Part shown: positions 50,589 through 57,561 of the stretch, piece by piece | Layout of the letters: every line of letters begins with the position of its first letter | Position numbering within the stretch: the stretch's first letter is position 1 | DNA from: Hymenobacter cyanobacteriorum | Lineage (GTDB): Bacteria > Bacteroidota > Bacteroidia > Cytophagales > Hymenobacteraceae | Reading direction: 5' to 3' | Assembly (NCBI RefSeq): GCF_022631375.1 | Contig: NZ_JALBGC010000007.1 | Coordinates: 186,001-250,000, forward strand | DNA length: 64,000 nucleotides | Notes under the pieces: model-generated | Database searches by the model: none | What the model saw: the letters and a program-made list of their open reading frames with translations, nothing else | Told to the model about the DNA's origin: nothing | Program-made: the position numbers and the translations under genes

Positions 50589-51923
50589 CTACACTTCCAC
50601 TTTCAGCGTGGCCGGCGCTTTCGTCACTTCAAACAGCTCGCCGTGGGGCACTATCGTAATCTGGCCGTACTCCTGGAGCAGCATTTTGTAGGCTTCGGCC
50701 ACGGGGCGGGGCTTGCGGTCGAGGTCGAAGAGGCCGCAGGGGTTCACGGTGCCCACTTTGCGTTCCAGGCCCTTGTCCCAGTCAATCTGGTCGATAAGCG
50801 AATACCAGGTGAAGCCCAGCACGGGCACGCCTTCCTTGCGCATTCGCAGGATGTTCACCCACTGCTTCCAGAGCCAGGTGGGGCCGTCTTTGGCTTCGAG
50901 CACGTTGGTTTCGGTGTGCATCACCGGCTTTTTGTAGCGCTGGTAGTAGTCGTGGGTAATGTTGTACCAGCCCAGCACGTCCATGCTGGTGCATATTTCG
51001 CCGTTGGGCAGCATGATTTTCTCGTTGCGGCCGTAGTAGTCGTTGCCCATTATCTGGTACCCAGGCGGCTCGCCGGCCATGAACCAGTCGTACTCGCGCC
51101 GGGTCAGGCCGTTGTCGTAGAGGTAGTTGAGAACATCGCCGTCGGGGTGGTGGCCGTAGAGCAAATCGAGCGAAGCAAAGCGCAGCTTGTTCTGCATCTG
51201 CACCTCGTAGGTGTGCTCGGCGCGCAGCTCGTGGGTGAACTCGGCCGACTCGCTCTGCACGATGATGCAGTCGGGCCGGTGCTTAGCAATTTTCTGCGTG
51301 CCCATGATGCTGGCCGCCACCAGGTGCTTCAGTGCCGTCACAAAGGCCTTGTCCGATTTCAGTTGCTCGTTCCAGATGCCGTCCTTGGCGCTCATTTTGG
51401 CCGTCACGTAAATCTCGTTCACCGGCGTGTAATAGCGCACCCAGGGGTAGCGCTGCACCACCGCCTCGCAGTAGGCCGCGAAGTGCACCGGCAGCTCGGG
51501 ATTCTGGAAGTTGCCAATGAAATCGGGGACCCCGAAGTGCATCAAATCCAGAATCGGCGTGATTTCCAGGCGCTGCATCTCGGCCATCGCCAGGTCGGCG
51601 AACTCCCAGTCGTACTTGTCGGGGCTGAGCTGGATTTTGTAGTAGGGCAGGCCGTAGCGCAGCACCTTCAGGCCCATTTCCTTCACCAGGGCCAGGTCTT
51701 CCTTGTAGCGGTTGTAGTGGTCGCACTCGGCCAGCAAATCGCGGCGGGTTTTGCCCCCGTCGATGGTCGGGTAGCTGCACTCGATGCCGGTGGCAAACAT
51801 GAAATTGTTTGGCAGGCCCGTGGGCAGGCCGTTGCCGTTGTGCCCGCGCGCGCCGCCAAACTCGTCGCCCTCGTAGTTGCCGTTGCCGAAATGGTCGTGA
51901 ATTTCCGTGAGAAAGGATTTCAT
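50589..51923 (-). CDS. Glycoside hydrolase family 1-type beta-glycosidase
   Basis: This is a cytoplasmic 444-aa TIM-barrel glycosidase with no signal peptide. The N-terminal part has FMFATGIECSYPTIDGGKTR and LRYGLPYYKIQLSPDKYDWE, as at the start of GH1 barrels. The acid/base Glu is in YTPVNEIYVTAK. The nucleophile Glu is probably in KPVMHTETNVLE, where GH1 usually reads ITENG, so this is a divergent branch. W and E residues of the aglycone site (FTWYSLIDQIDWDKGLERK) are typical. Substrate is a beta-glucoside or a related sugar. It is the last gene of a group with the GMC oxidoreductase, and the family C repeat between them ends 6 bp before its start. Confidence 0.85.
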   Translation of the reverse strand: MKSFLTEIHDHFGNGNYEGDEFGGARGHNGNGLPTGLPNNFMFATGIECSYPTIDGGKTRRDLLAECDHYNRYKEDLALVKEMGLKVLRYGLPYYKIQLSPDKYDWEFADLAMAEMQRLEITPILDLMHFGVPDFIGNFQNPELPVHFAAYCEAVVQRYPWVRYYTPVNEIYVTAKMSAKDGIWNEQLKSDKAFVTALKHLVAASIMGTQKIAKHRPDCIIVQSESAEFTHELRAEHTYEVQMQNKLRFASLDLLYGHHPDGDVLNYLYDNGLTRREYDWFMAGEPPGYQIMGNDYYGRNEKIMLPNGEICTSMDVLGWYNITHDYYQRYKKPVMHTETNVLEAKDGPTWLWKQWVNILRMRKEGVPVLGFTWYSLIDQIDWDKGLERKVGTVNPCGLFDLDRKPRPVAEAYKMLLQEYGQITIVPHGELFEVTKAPATLKVEV

Positions 51924-51929
51924 TCTTTT

Positions 51930-52022
51930 AAGCTGTTAGCTAATAGCTGCTAGCTGTTAGCTGTATGATATTAGAAACTGCTTGAACAGAGCTAACAGCT
52001 AGCAGCTATTAGCTAACAGCTT
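51930..52022 (-). repeat. Inverted repeat family C, copy 2 (perfect 33-bp arms)
   Basis: Arms 51930-51962 and 51990-52022 are exact reverse complements of AGCTGTTAGCTAATAGCTGC type. On the minus strand it overlaps the last bases of the GMC stop codon and ends 6 bp before the GH1 ATG with GCTAACAGCTTAAAAG. Confidence 0.88.
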
Positions 52023-53703
52023 ATTTAAGGCTCTCCAGAAACTTGTCGGCCGTGCGCAGGCTCAGGGCCATAATGGTCAGGGCCGGGTTCACGCTCAGCG
52101 CGCTGGGGAAGGTCGAGTTATCGGAAATGTAGAGGTTGGGCACGTCGAAGGCGCGGCCGTTGGCGTCCACCACCGCATCGTCGCCGCTCTTGCCCATGCG
52201 GGCGGTGCCGATGACGTGCGCATAGCGCTGAAATGCCCAGATGTCGGTAGCGCCGGCGGCTTCCCAGATGCCGCGCATGATTTTCTCGGCGTGGGCATTC
52301 ATGCGCTGCTCGTTTTCCTGGGCCGTGAAGTGCAGGCGCGGCTTGGGCAGGCCGCGGGCGTCCTTCTCCTCGGCCAGCTCCAGAAAGTTGTCGGCGTGGG
52401 GCAGACAGTCGCCCAGAATGTTGATGCCGGCAATGTGGTTGTAGTTGCGCATGTAGTCGCGCAGGGGCTGGCCCCAGAGCTTGCGGCCCCGCGCCACCTG
52501 CCCGGCAAATGTCACGGGCATTACGCCAATGCTTTGCAGCAAGTAGCCGCCCGCAAAGTCGGCCCCCGCCGGCCGGTGGGTATCCTGCGAAATCAGTCCG
52601 CCGGGAATACCCTTATTCGGCCGCACCTCATCGGCAAACGTGCCCCACACCTGCAGGCCGGGGTGGGCCATCAGGTTGCGGCCCACTTGTCCGCTGGTCA
52701 AAGCCAATTCATTCAGCAGCAGCAGGCGCGGCGTTTCTACCGAGCCGCCGCACAGGAAGAGGTGGCGGCAGCGCTGGCGCTTCTGCTCGCCGTTCTGCGT
52801 GTACACCACGCCCGTCACGTAGCCCCGCGCGTCGCGCTCAATCTCCGTCACAAAGCTGTTGGGCCGGATGTCGGCCCCGTGCTTCACCGCCAGCGGAATG
52901 AACGTCACGTCCATGCTCGACTTGGCGCCATTCGAGCAGCCGGCCTGGCAGAAGCCGCGGTTGGTGCAGGCTTCGCGCCAGCCCACGCCCTCCTGGTAGT
53001 AGCGCGCCGACAGCGCCGCATTGGCCGCCGGCGAGGTGCGAATGCCCATTTTCTCCGCGCCGCGCACCATCAGTTGCGCCGCGCTATTCAGCGGCAGCGG
53101 GGCCAGCGGGTAGCCCTTGCGGCGGGCGGGACCCCAGGGGTAGGGCGTAGGCCCCGAAACGCCAATAAACTGCTCTATCTCTTCGTAGTACGGCGCCAGT
53201 TCCTCGTAGCTCACCGGCCAGTCCTCGCCCAACCCGAAATCGCGGCGGATGTGCAGGTCGTCGGGCAGCGGGCGGGGCGTGTAGGCGGTGTAGTGCAGCG
53301 TCGAGCCGCCCACGCCGGTGCCGGAGTTGTTTTTGCCCATGGCCAGCGGGTCGCCTCCGGCGGCCAGCCGCTCATCGTTCCAGAACAGAAAATCCTGGGC
53401 TTTTTCGTCGGTGGCAAAGTCTTTCTCGGGGTTGTGCCAGGGGCCAGCTTCCAGGGCCACCACCTTCAGGCCGGCCATGGCCAGGCGGGCCAGCAGCGGC
53501 GCGCCGCCCGCGCCCAGCCCAATCACCACGCAGTCCACTTCGTCGGCTTCGGGCTCGATGGCCTGGGGCTTTTCCTTAGGAATATCGGCCGCCACAGGGG
53601 CGGTAGCGGGCTCATCGGCCACTAGCGCCCGTAGCAGCGGGTCCTGAATTTCGGGCTTGACGGGGTTGAGGACGCCTTCTTCGAGCACTTCTTCGTCGGG
53701 CAT
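52021..53703 (-). CDS. GMC family FAD-dependent oxidoreductase
   Basis: This 560-aa flavoenzyme oxidises an alcohol group, probably of a sugar. The Rossmann FAD motif is VVIGLGAGGAPLLARLAMAG, with VVALEAG after it. The GMC signature GTGVGGSTLHYTAYTPRP and a Cys-rich loop (CTNRGFCQAGCSNGAKSS) are seen in the gluconate/glucoside dehydrogenase branch. The C-terminal motif is ISDNSTFPSALSVNPALTIM, with the catalytic-site Asn, preceded by AHVIGTARMG. The start is the ATG at 53703 (MPDEEVLEEGVL); a longer frame upstream crosses the family A repeat and is rejected. Its partner is the subunit-3-like gene just upstream. There is no signal peptide on either. Confidence 0.92.
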   Translation of the reverse strand: MPDEEVLEEGVLNPVKPEIQDPLLRALVADEPATAPVAADIPKEKPQAIEPEADEVDCVVIGLGAGGAPLLARLAMAGLKVVALEAGPWHNPEKDFATDEKAQDFLFWNDERLAAGGDPLAMGKNNSGTGVGGSTLHYTAYTPRPLPDDLHIRRDFGLGEDWPVSYEELAPYYEEIEQFIGVSGPTPYPWGPARRKGYPLAPLPLNSAAQLMVRGAEKMGIRTSPAANAALSARYYQEGVGWREACTNRGFCQAGCSNGAKSSMDVTFIPLAVKHGADIRPNSFVTEIERDARGYVTGVVYTQNGEQKRQRCRHLFLCGGSVETPRLLLLNELALTSGQVGRNLMAHPGLQVWGTFADEVRPNKGIPGGLISQDTHRPAGADFAGGYLLQSIGVMPVTFAGQVARGRKLWGQPLRDYMRNYNHIAGINILGDCLPHADNFLELAEEKDARGLPKPRLHFTAQENEQRMNAHAEKIMRGIWEAAGATDIWAFQRYAHVIGTARMGKSGDDAVVDANGRAFDVPNLYISDNSTFPSALSVNPALTIMALSLRTADKFLESLK

Positions 53704-53738
53704 TTTTGCAATGGGTGAATGGGGTAGAGAATAAAACG

Positions 53739-53839
53739 TTGTCATCCTGAGCTTGCGAAGGACCTTATCACGCTTGCGCCGATTAACTACAGCACATCGT
53801 TCCGCGGTGATAAGGTCCTTCGCAAGCTCAGGATGACAA
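53739..53839 (-). repeat. Inverted repeat family A, copy 3 (variant arms)
   Basis: Arms 53739-53771 and 53807-53839 are exact reverse complements. Both arms read CTGAGCTTGCGAAGG in place of CTGAGCGCAGCGAAGG, so the change is present on both sides. It contains the stop codon of the subunit-3-like gene. Confidence 0.88.
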
Positions 53840-54433
53840 ACCGGGCTCGCGGCTTTCTTTTTCGTTGAGGCCGATTTTCGTCCAAGCCGGCAAATCGGCC
53901 ATGCCCACGTAGCCGATTTCCTCCTGAGCCAGCGGGTGGGCGTAGTAGGTTTCGGTGAGCTCGGCCAGCATTTCCTCGAAGAAGCGGCCGGCATCCAGCG
54001 TGGTCCAGGTGGTGCCGGGCGGCGTGCCACTGGCCAGCGCCTGCAGCACCGCATCTTGCTGCTCGGCATTCAACGCCGTGAAATCGGTTTGAAACTGCGC
54101 CTGCGCAATTTCCTGAATGCCGCCTAGGCCCATTCGGTAGGCTTCGCGGTCGGGAGGCAGGGCATCGTAGCGCCAGCCGTCGGCGCGGCCCTCGGCGAGG
54201 CGCTGGTCCACGGCCGGGGCCAGCGGGATGGGCTGGTCGGGGCGGTCGGGCTGAGGGAAAATGCGGGCGGCCACGGCCTCGAGCAGGGCGTAGGTTTCGG
54301 GGGCCAGAAACTGCGGCGCGTAGGCAGCGGGCGCAGCAAGGCGGGCCTGCAGGGCGGCGCGGGTGGCTTCCGACACGTGCGGCGTGGCGAGCAGCGCGCG
54401 CACGGTGCCGCTGGGGTAAGGAGGAACGGACAT
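53828..54433 (-). CDS. Gluconate 2-dehydrogenase subunit 3 family protein
   Basis: This 201-aa small subunit is the type that accompanies GMC dehydrogenases and helps fold or export the FAD subunit. It shows the family start FLAPETYALLEAVAARIFPQ and PDRPDQPIPLAPAVDQRLAE, and the later LDAGRFFEEMLAELTETYYA and IGYVGMADLPAW. Relatives often carry a Tat signal; this one has none. The last residues, GLSS and TGA, are encoded by the family A repeat (TTGTCATCCTGA), so the original C-terminus may be lost or extended. It is the first gene of the subunit 3 / GMC / GH1 group on the minus strand. Confidence 0.88.
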   Translation of the reverse strand: MSVPPYPSGTVRALLATPHVSEATRAALQARLAAPAAYAPQFLAPETYALLEAVAARIFPQPDRPDQPIPLAPAVDQRLAEGRADGWRYDALPPDREAYRMGLGGIQEIAQAQFQTDFTALNAEQQDAVLQALASGTPPGTTWTTLDAGRFFEEMLAELTETYYAHPLAQEEIGYVGMADLPAWTKIGLNEKESREPGLSS

Positions 54434-54549
54434 AAATCGGGCGTGGGCTGGCGCAGCAGCACGGCAACGGCTCAGCTAATAATTGCTTACGAGTGGAACA
54501 GGTTGAAAGGGTGCAGGTTTTCAACAGTATTTCTTCAACAGAACCCAGT

Positions 54550-54584
54550 AAAAAAGCCGCCGGCTTCGAACCGGCGGCTTTTTT
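54550..54584 (-). terminator. Intrinsic terminator of the MFS operon
   Basis: AAAAAAGCCGCCGG and CCGGCGGCTTTTTT form a perfect stem with a short loop (TTCGAA centre), 22 bp after the small-subunit stop. It has T-runs on both sides and can act in both directions. Confidence 0.9.
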
Positions 54585-54605
54585 GGGCAAGAAAAACCAG
54601 GCGCG

Positions 54606-54752
54606 TTACTTAAACAGCGCCAGTGCTTTAATGAACGTTTGCGACACGCCCCAGGCCAGGGGGATGCCCACAAACAGCCATGCCAGCACTACCGAGCCGC
54701 CGGCACCGCTTTCGGCCGGGGCAGAAGTTGAGTTGTTGGGTTGCGGATTCAT
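54606..54752 (-). CDS. MFS transporter small subunit, 48 aa
   Basis: This is a small one-helix membrane protein with N-terminus MNPQPNNSTSAPAESGAG. The helix VVLAWLFVGIPLAWGVSQTF is followed by IKALALFK. It matches the annotated 'MFS transporter small subunit', a short partner encoded beside oxalate/formate-type (OFA) MFS transporters; I recall the W-x-x-V-G-I-P-L-x-W-G-V pattern as typical. It starts 34 bp after the OFA gene stop on the same strand and is followed at 22 bp by a strong terminator, so the two form an operon. It is short enough to be missed by many gene finders. How it helps the transporter is not known to me. Confidence 0.82.
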   Translation of the reverse strand: MNPQPNNSTSAPAESGAGGSVVLAWLFVGIPLAWGVSQTFIKALALFK

Positions 54753-54786
54753 ATCGAATTCGAATTAGTGTTTGAAAGACTGAGAC

Positions 54787-56202
54787 TTAGTGGCCGCCGG
54801 CTTCTACCGTTACAGGGCCTTTTTCGTAGTACCGTTCGTTCACGGCCGTCACAATAATGTTGGCCAAGAAGCCCACCACCAGCAGCCCCGCCATGGTGTA
54901 GAACACCGTCTGGTACATGGCAGCGCCAGTGAAGCCTTCGGCCTTGCGGCTGTCGGACAGGTAGTGCACGATGAGCGGGCCAAGCACGCCGGCCGTGCTC
55001 CACGCCGTGAGCAGGCGGCCGTGGATAGCGCCCACCTGGTACTTGCCAAACAGGTCGGACAAATAGGCCGGGGCCGTGGCAAAACCACCGCCGTACATGC
55101 TGATAATCACGCAGGCCACCACCACAAACAGCGTCAGCTGGGCATTGGCGCCCAGCGTAGGGGCCAGCGCATACAGCACCACGCCCAGGCCAAAGTAAAT
55201 GGCGTACGCCACCTTGCGCCCCAGCTTATCCGAAGCCGACGACCAGAAGAACCGGCCCAGCAGGTTGAACAGGCTGAGCAGTCCCACGAAGCCCGCGCCG
55301 GCCGCCGCCAGGGCCGCCGTGTCCATGCCCTTACCCTTCTCGGTGCCGGAAATAACAGCCTGGATGAGCGGCGAAGCGGTTTCGAGCACGCCGATGCCGG
55401 CCGTCACGTTGCAGAGCAGCACTACCCACAGCATCCAAAACTGCGGCGTTTTGATGGCGTTGTCGGCCGACACGTTAGCCGTGGTAATCATGTCGTTGTG
55501 CTCGGTGCTGGGTACGTAGCCGGCCGGCTTCCAGTCGTCGGCCGGTACACGAATGGTCCACACCCCAAACTGCATGAAAAGCAGGTAAATGATGCCCATT
55601 ACGATAAACGTTGGGGCCACGCCCTGCGGGGCCGAAGCCTTGAAGTGGTTCATCAGGTTGTTGGCCAGCGGCGAGCCAATCATGGCCCCGCCGCCAAAGC
55701 CCATAATGGCCATGCCCGTAGCCACGCCCTTGCGGTCCGGAAACCACTTAATGAGCGTGCTCACCGGCGAAATGTAGCCAATGCCCAGCCCGATGCCGCC
55801 CACCACGCCGTAGCCGAAATACAGCAGCCAGATATTGTGCAGGTGAATGCCGAGCGAACCAATCAGGAAGCCGCCGCCGAAGCAGAGCGCCGACGCCAGC
55901 ATGGCCTTGCGCGGACCCACGCGCTCCAGCCACTTCCCAAAAATGGCCGCCGAAAGGCCCAACAGCACAATGGCGATGGAAAACGTGATGCCAATTTGCA
56001 GCGGCGTCCAGTCGTCGGGCGCGGGTTTGGCCGGGTCACCGCTGATGAGCGCGCCCAGCGGCTTGTTAAATACGCTGAACGCGTAGGCCTGCCCAATGGC
56101 CAGGTGAATGGCCAGGGCCGCCGGCGGCACCAGCCAGCGGTTGTAGCCCGGCCCCGCAATGGTGCGGCTGCGGTCGAGCAGCGAAGAGGAGTTTTCGGCC
56201 AT
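54787..56202 (-). CDS. OFA-type MFS transporter (oxalate/formate antiporter family)
   Basis: This 471-aa inner membrane transporter has 12 helices. The family marks are the N-terminal NRWLVPPAALAIHLAIGQAY and AFSVFNKPL, the Gly-rich helix YGVVGGIGLGIGYISPVSTL followed by IKWFPDRKGVATGMAIMGFG, and in the second half FNLLGRFFWSSASDKLGRK. OFA proteins carry oxalate/formate or other monocarboxylates, and the actual substrate here is unknown. It is followed at 34 bp by its small subunit and a terminator. The family A hairpin upstream (56386-56494) belongs to the 3' end of the SDR gene, so the promoter should lie within 56203-56385. Confidence 0.92.
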   Translation of the reverse strand: MAENSSSLLDRSRTIAGPGYNRWLVPPAALAIHLAIGQAYAFSVFNKPLGALISGDPAKPAPDDWTPLQIGITFSIAIVLLGLSAAIFGKWLERVGPRKAMLASALCFGGGFLIGSLGIHLHNIWLLYFGYGVVGGIGLGIGYISPVSTLIKWFPDRKGVATGMAIMGFGGGAMIGSPLANNLMNHFKASAPQGVAPTFIVMGIIYLLFMQFGVWTIRVPADDWKPAGYVPSTEHNDMITTANVSADNAIKTPQFWMLWVVLLCNVTAGIGVLETASPLIQAVISGTEKGKGMDTAALAAAGAGFVGLLSLFNLLGRFFWSSASDKLGRKVAYAIYFGLGVVLYALAPTLGANAQLTLFVVVACVIISMYGGGFATAPAYLSDLFGKYQVGAIHGRLLTAWSTAGVLGPLIVHYLSDSRKAEGFTGAAMYQTVFYTMAGLLVVGFLANIIVTAVNERYYEKGPVTVEAGGH

Positions 56203-56385
56203 GTAACAAGTGGGAATTGAAGTGAGAGAAGAAGATGGAAAACGCGCCTGCCACTATGCCTAACACACTGAAAGCGGGCCACAAGTGCCAAGGTAACCGG
56301 CGGCTTGGCTGGTTGATTGCCGAGGGTGCGAAAATGTTGCTAAACAGGTATAGCTGATTTGATTGTCGGTGCCGCAGTGTGGTTA

Positions 56386-56494
56386 GAACGTCATGCAGAG
56401 CGTAGCGAAGCATCTCGCGTGCCACCACTACCCAATCATTACGATTGAATTGCTGCCACAAGCGAGATGCTTCGCTGCGCTCTGCATGACGTTC
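56386..56494. repeat. Inverted repeat family A, copy 4 (GTCATGCAGAGC subtype)
   Basis: Arms 56386-56418 and 56462-56494 (33 bp, one mismatch) read GAACGTCATGCAGAGCG...GAAGCATCTCGC. It starts 18 bp after the SDR stop on the minus strand. The half-elements at 21783 and 25092 are single arms of this subtype. Confidence 0.85.
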
Positions 56495-56512
56495 GATTAA
56501 ATTCCGGTCACG

Positions 56513-57466
56513 TTACTCGTCGCTGCTCAGCTTGCCGCCGGTCACGTGCACGAGCGAGCCCGTCATGAACGAGCCGTCTTGCGAGGCCAGCAGCACGTAG
56601 GCGGGCGCCAGTTCCTCGGGCTGGCCGGGGCGCTTGAGGGCGACTTCGTGGCCAAACTTGGCGATTTCCTCGCGCGGCATGGTGCCGGGGATGTTGGGCG
56701 TCCAGACCGGGCCGGGCACCACGCAGTTCACCCGAATGCCCTTCTCGCCGAGATATAGCGCCAGCGACTTGGTGAGGGCATGAATACCGGCCTTCGAGCA
56801 GGCGTAATCCACCAGCAGCGGAATGCCCGTGATGCCCACGATGCTGCCCGTATTGATGATGCAGTCGTCCTTTTTGAGGTGCGGAATCACCGCCTGCGCC
56901 ATCCAGATGTAGCCCAGGATATTGGTGTCAAAAGTGCGGCGAATCTGCTCCTCGGGGATGTCCTCAAACTTCTCCTGCGCCATCTGGAAGGCGGCATTGT
57001 TCACCAGGATATTCAGCCCGCCCAGCTCGGCCAAGGTGCGGCGCACGGCCTGCTTGCATTGCTCGGGGTCGCGCACATCCAGCTGCAATAGCAGGCACTT
57101 GCGCTTCTCCTGCTCCACCAGTTGCTTGGTTTTTTCGGCATCCTCCACGTTTTCGTTGAAGACGACGGCCACGTGCGCGCCCTCCTTGGCGAAGGCAATG
57201 GCCACGGCCCGGCCAATGCCCGAGTCGGCCCCGGTGATGATGGCGACTTTGTCCTTGAGCTTGCCGGCGGCCTTGTAGTTAGCCAGGTCCGAGTCGGGCT
57301 GCAGCTTCATGTCGGCCTGTTTGGCCGGATAGGGCAGCTTCTGGGCGGCGGCTTTCATGTCTTTGGCCGTCGGGCGGCGCTCGGCTTTGGCAGGAGCAGC
57401 TTTTTTGGCGGGAGCGGCGGGCTTTTGGGGGGCGGCGGGAGCGGCAGGGGTTTTCTTCGGAGGCAT
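56513..57466 (-). CDS. SDR family oxidoreductase with Lys/Ala/Pro-rich N-terminus
   Basis: This 317-aa NAD(P)-dependent short-chain dehydrogenase resembles the YghA / general-stress-protein-39 branch. The cofactor motif is VAIITGADSGIGRAVAIAFA, and NNAAFQMAQ follows. Catalytic Ser lies in IINTGSIVG and Tyr-x3-Lys in VDYACSKAGIHALTKSLALY; the PG motif is CVVPGPVWTP. The segment YPAKQADMKLQPDSDLANYK before the Rossmann fold is typical of that branch. About 45 extra residues at the N-terminus are rich in Lys, Ala and Pro (PAAPAKKAAPAKAE), recalling basic tails that bind nucleic acid or surfaces. The physiological substrate is unknown. Confidence 0.92.
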   Translation of the reverse strand: MPPKKTPAAPAAPQKPAAPAKKAAPAKAERRPTAKDMKAAAQKLPYPAKQADMKLQPDSDLANYKAAGKLKDKVAIITGADSGIGRAVAIAFAKEGAHVAVVFNENVEDAEKTKQLVEQEKRKCLLLQLDVRDPEQCKQAVRRTLAELGGLNILVNNAAFQMAQEKFEDIPEEQIRRTFDTNILGYIWMAQAVIPHLKKDDCIINTGSIVGITGIPLLVDYACSKAGIHALTKSLALYLGEKGIRVNCVVPGPVWTPNIPGTMPREEIAKFGHEVALKRPGQPEELAPAYVLLASQDGSFMTGSLVHVTGGKLSSDE

Positions 57467-57561
57467 AGCAGGTAGGAAAACGTGATGCCCCGGCTTACGC
57501 GAAAAACCCGCCAATGGCTGGCGCTGGACCGGTTATTTGTCTGCGCCGCTTGGTCTTTGGC

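Noticed and set aside
53704..54069. N-terminal extension of the GMC oxidoreductase to 682 aa
   Set aside because: The extension crosses the family A hairpin and overlaps the subunit-3-like gene in another frame; MPDEEVLEEG at 53703 is a normal start.
54550..54584. tRNA-like GGTTCGAA segment
   Set aside because: It is the loop side of a symmetrical terminator stem; no acceptor or anticodon arms are present.
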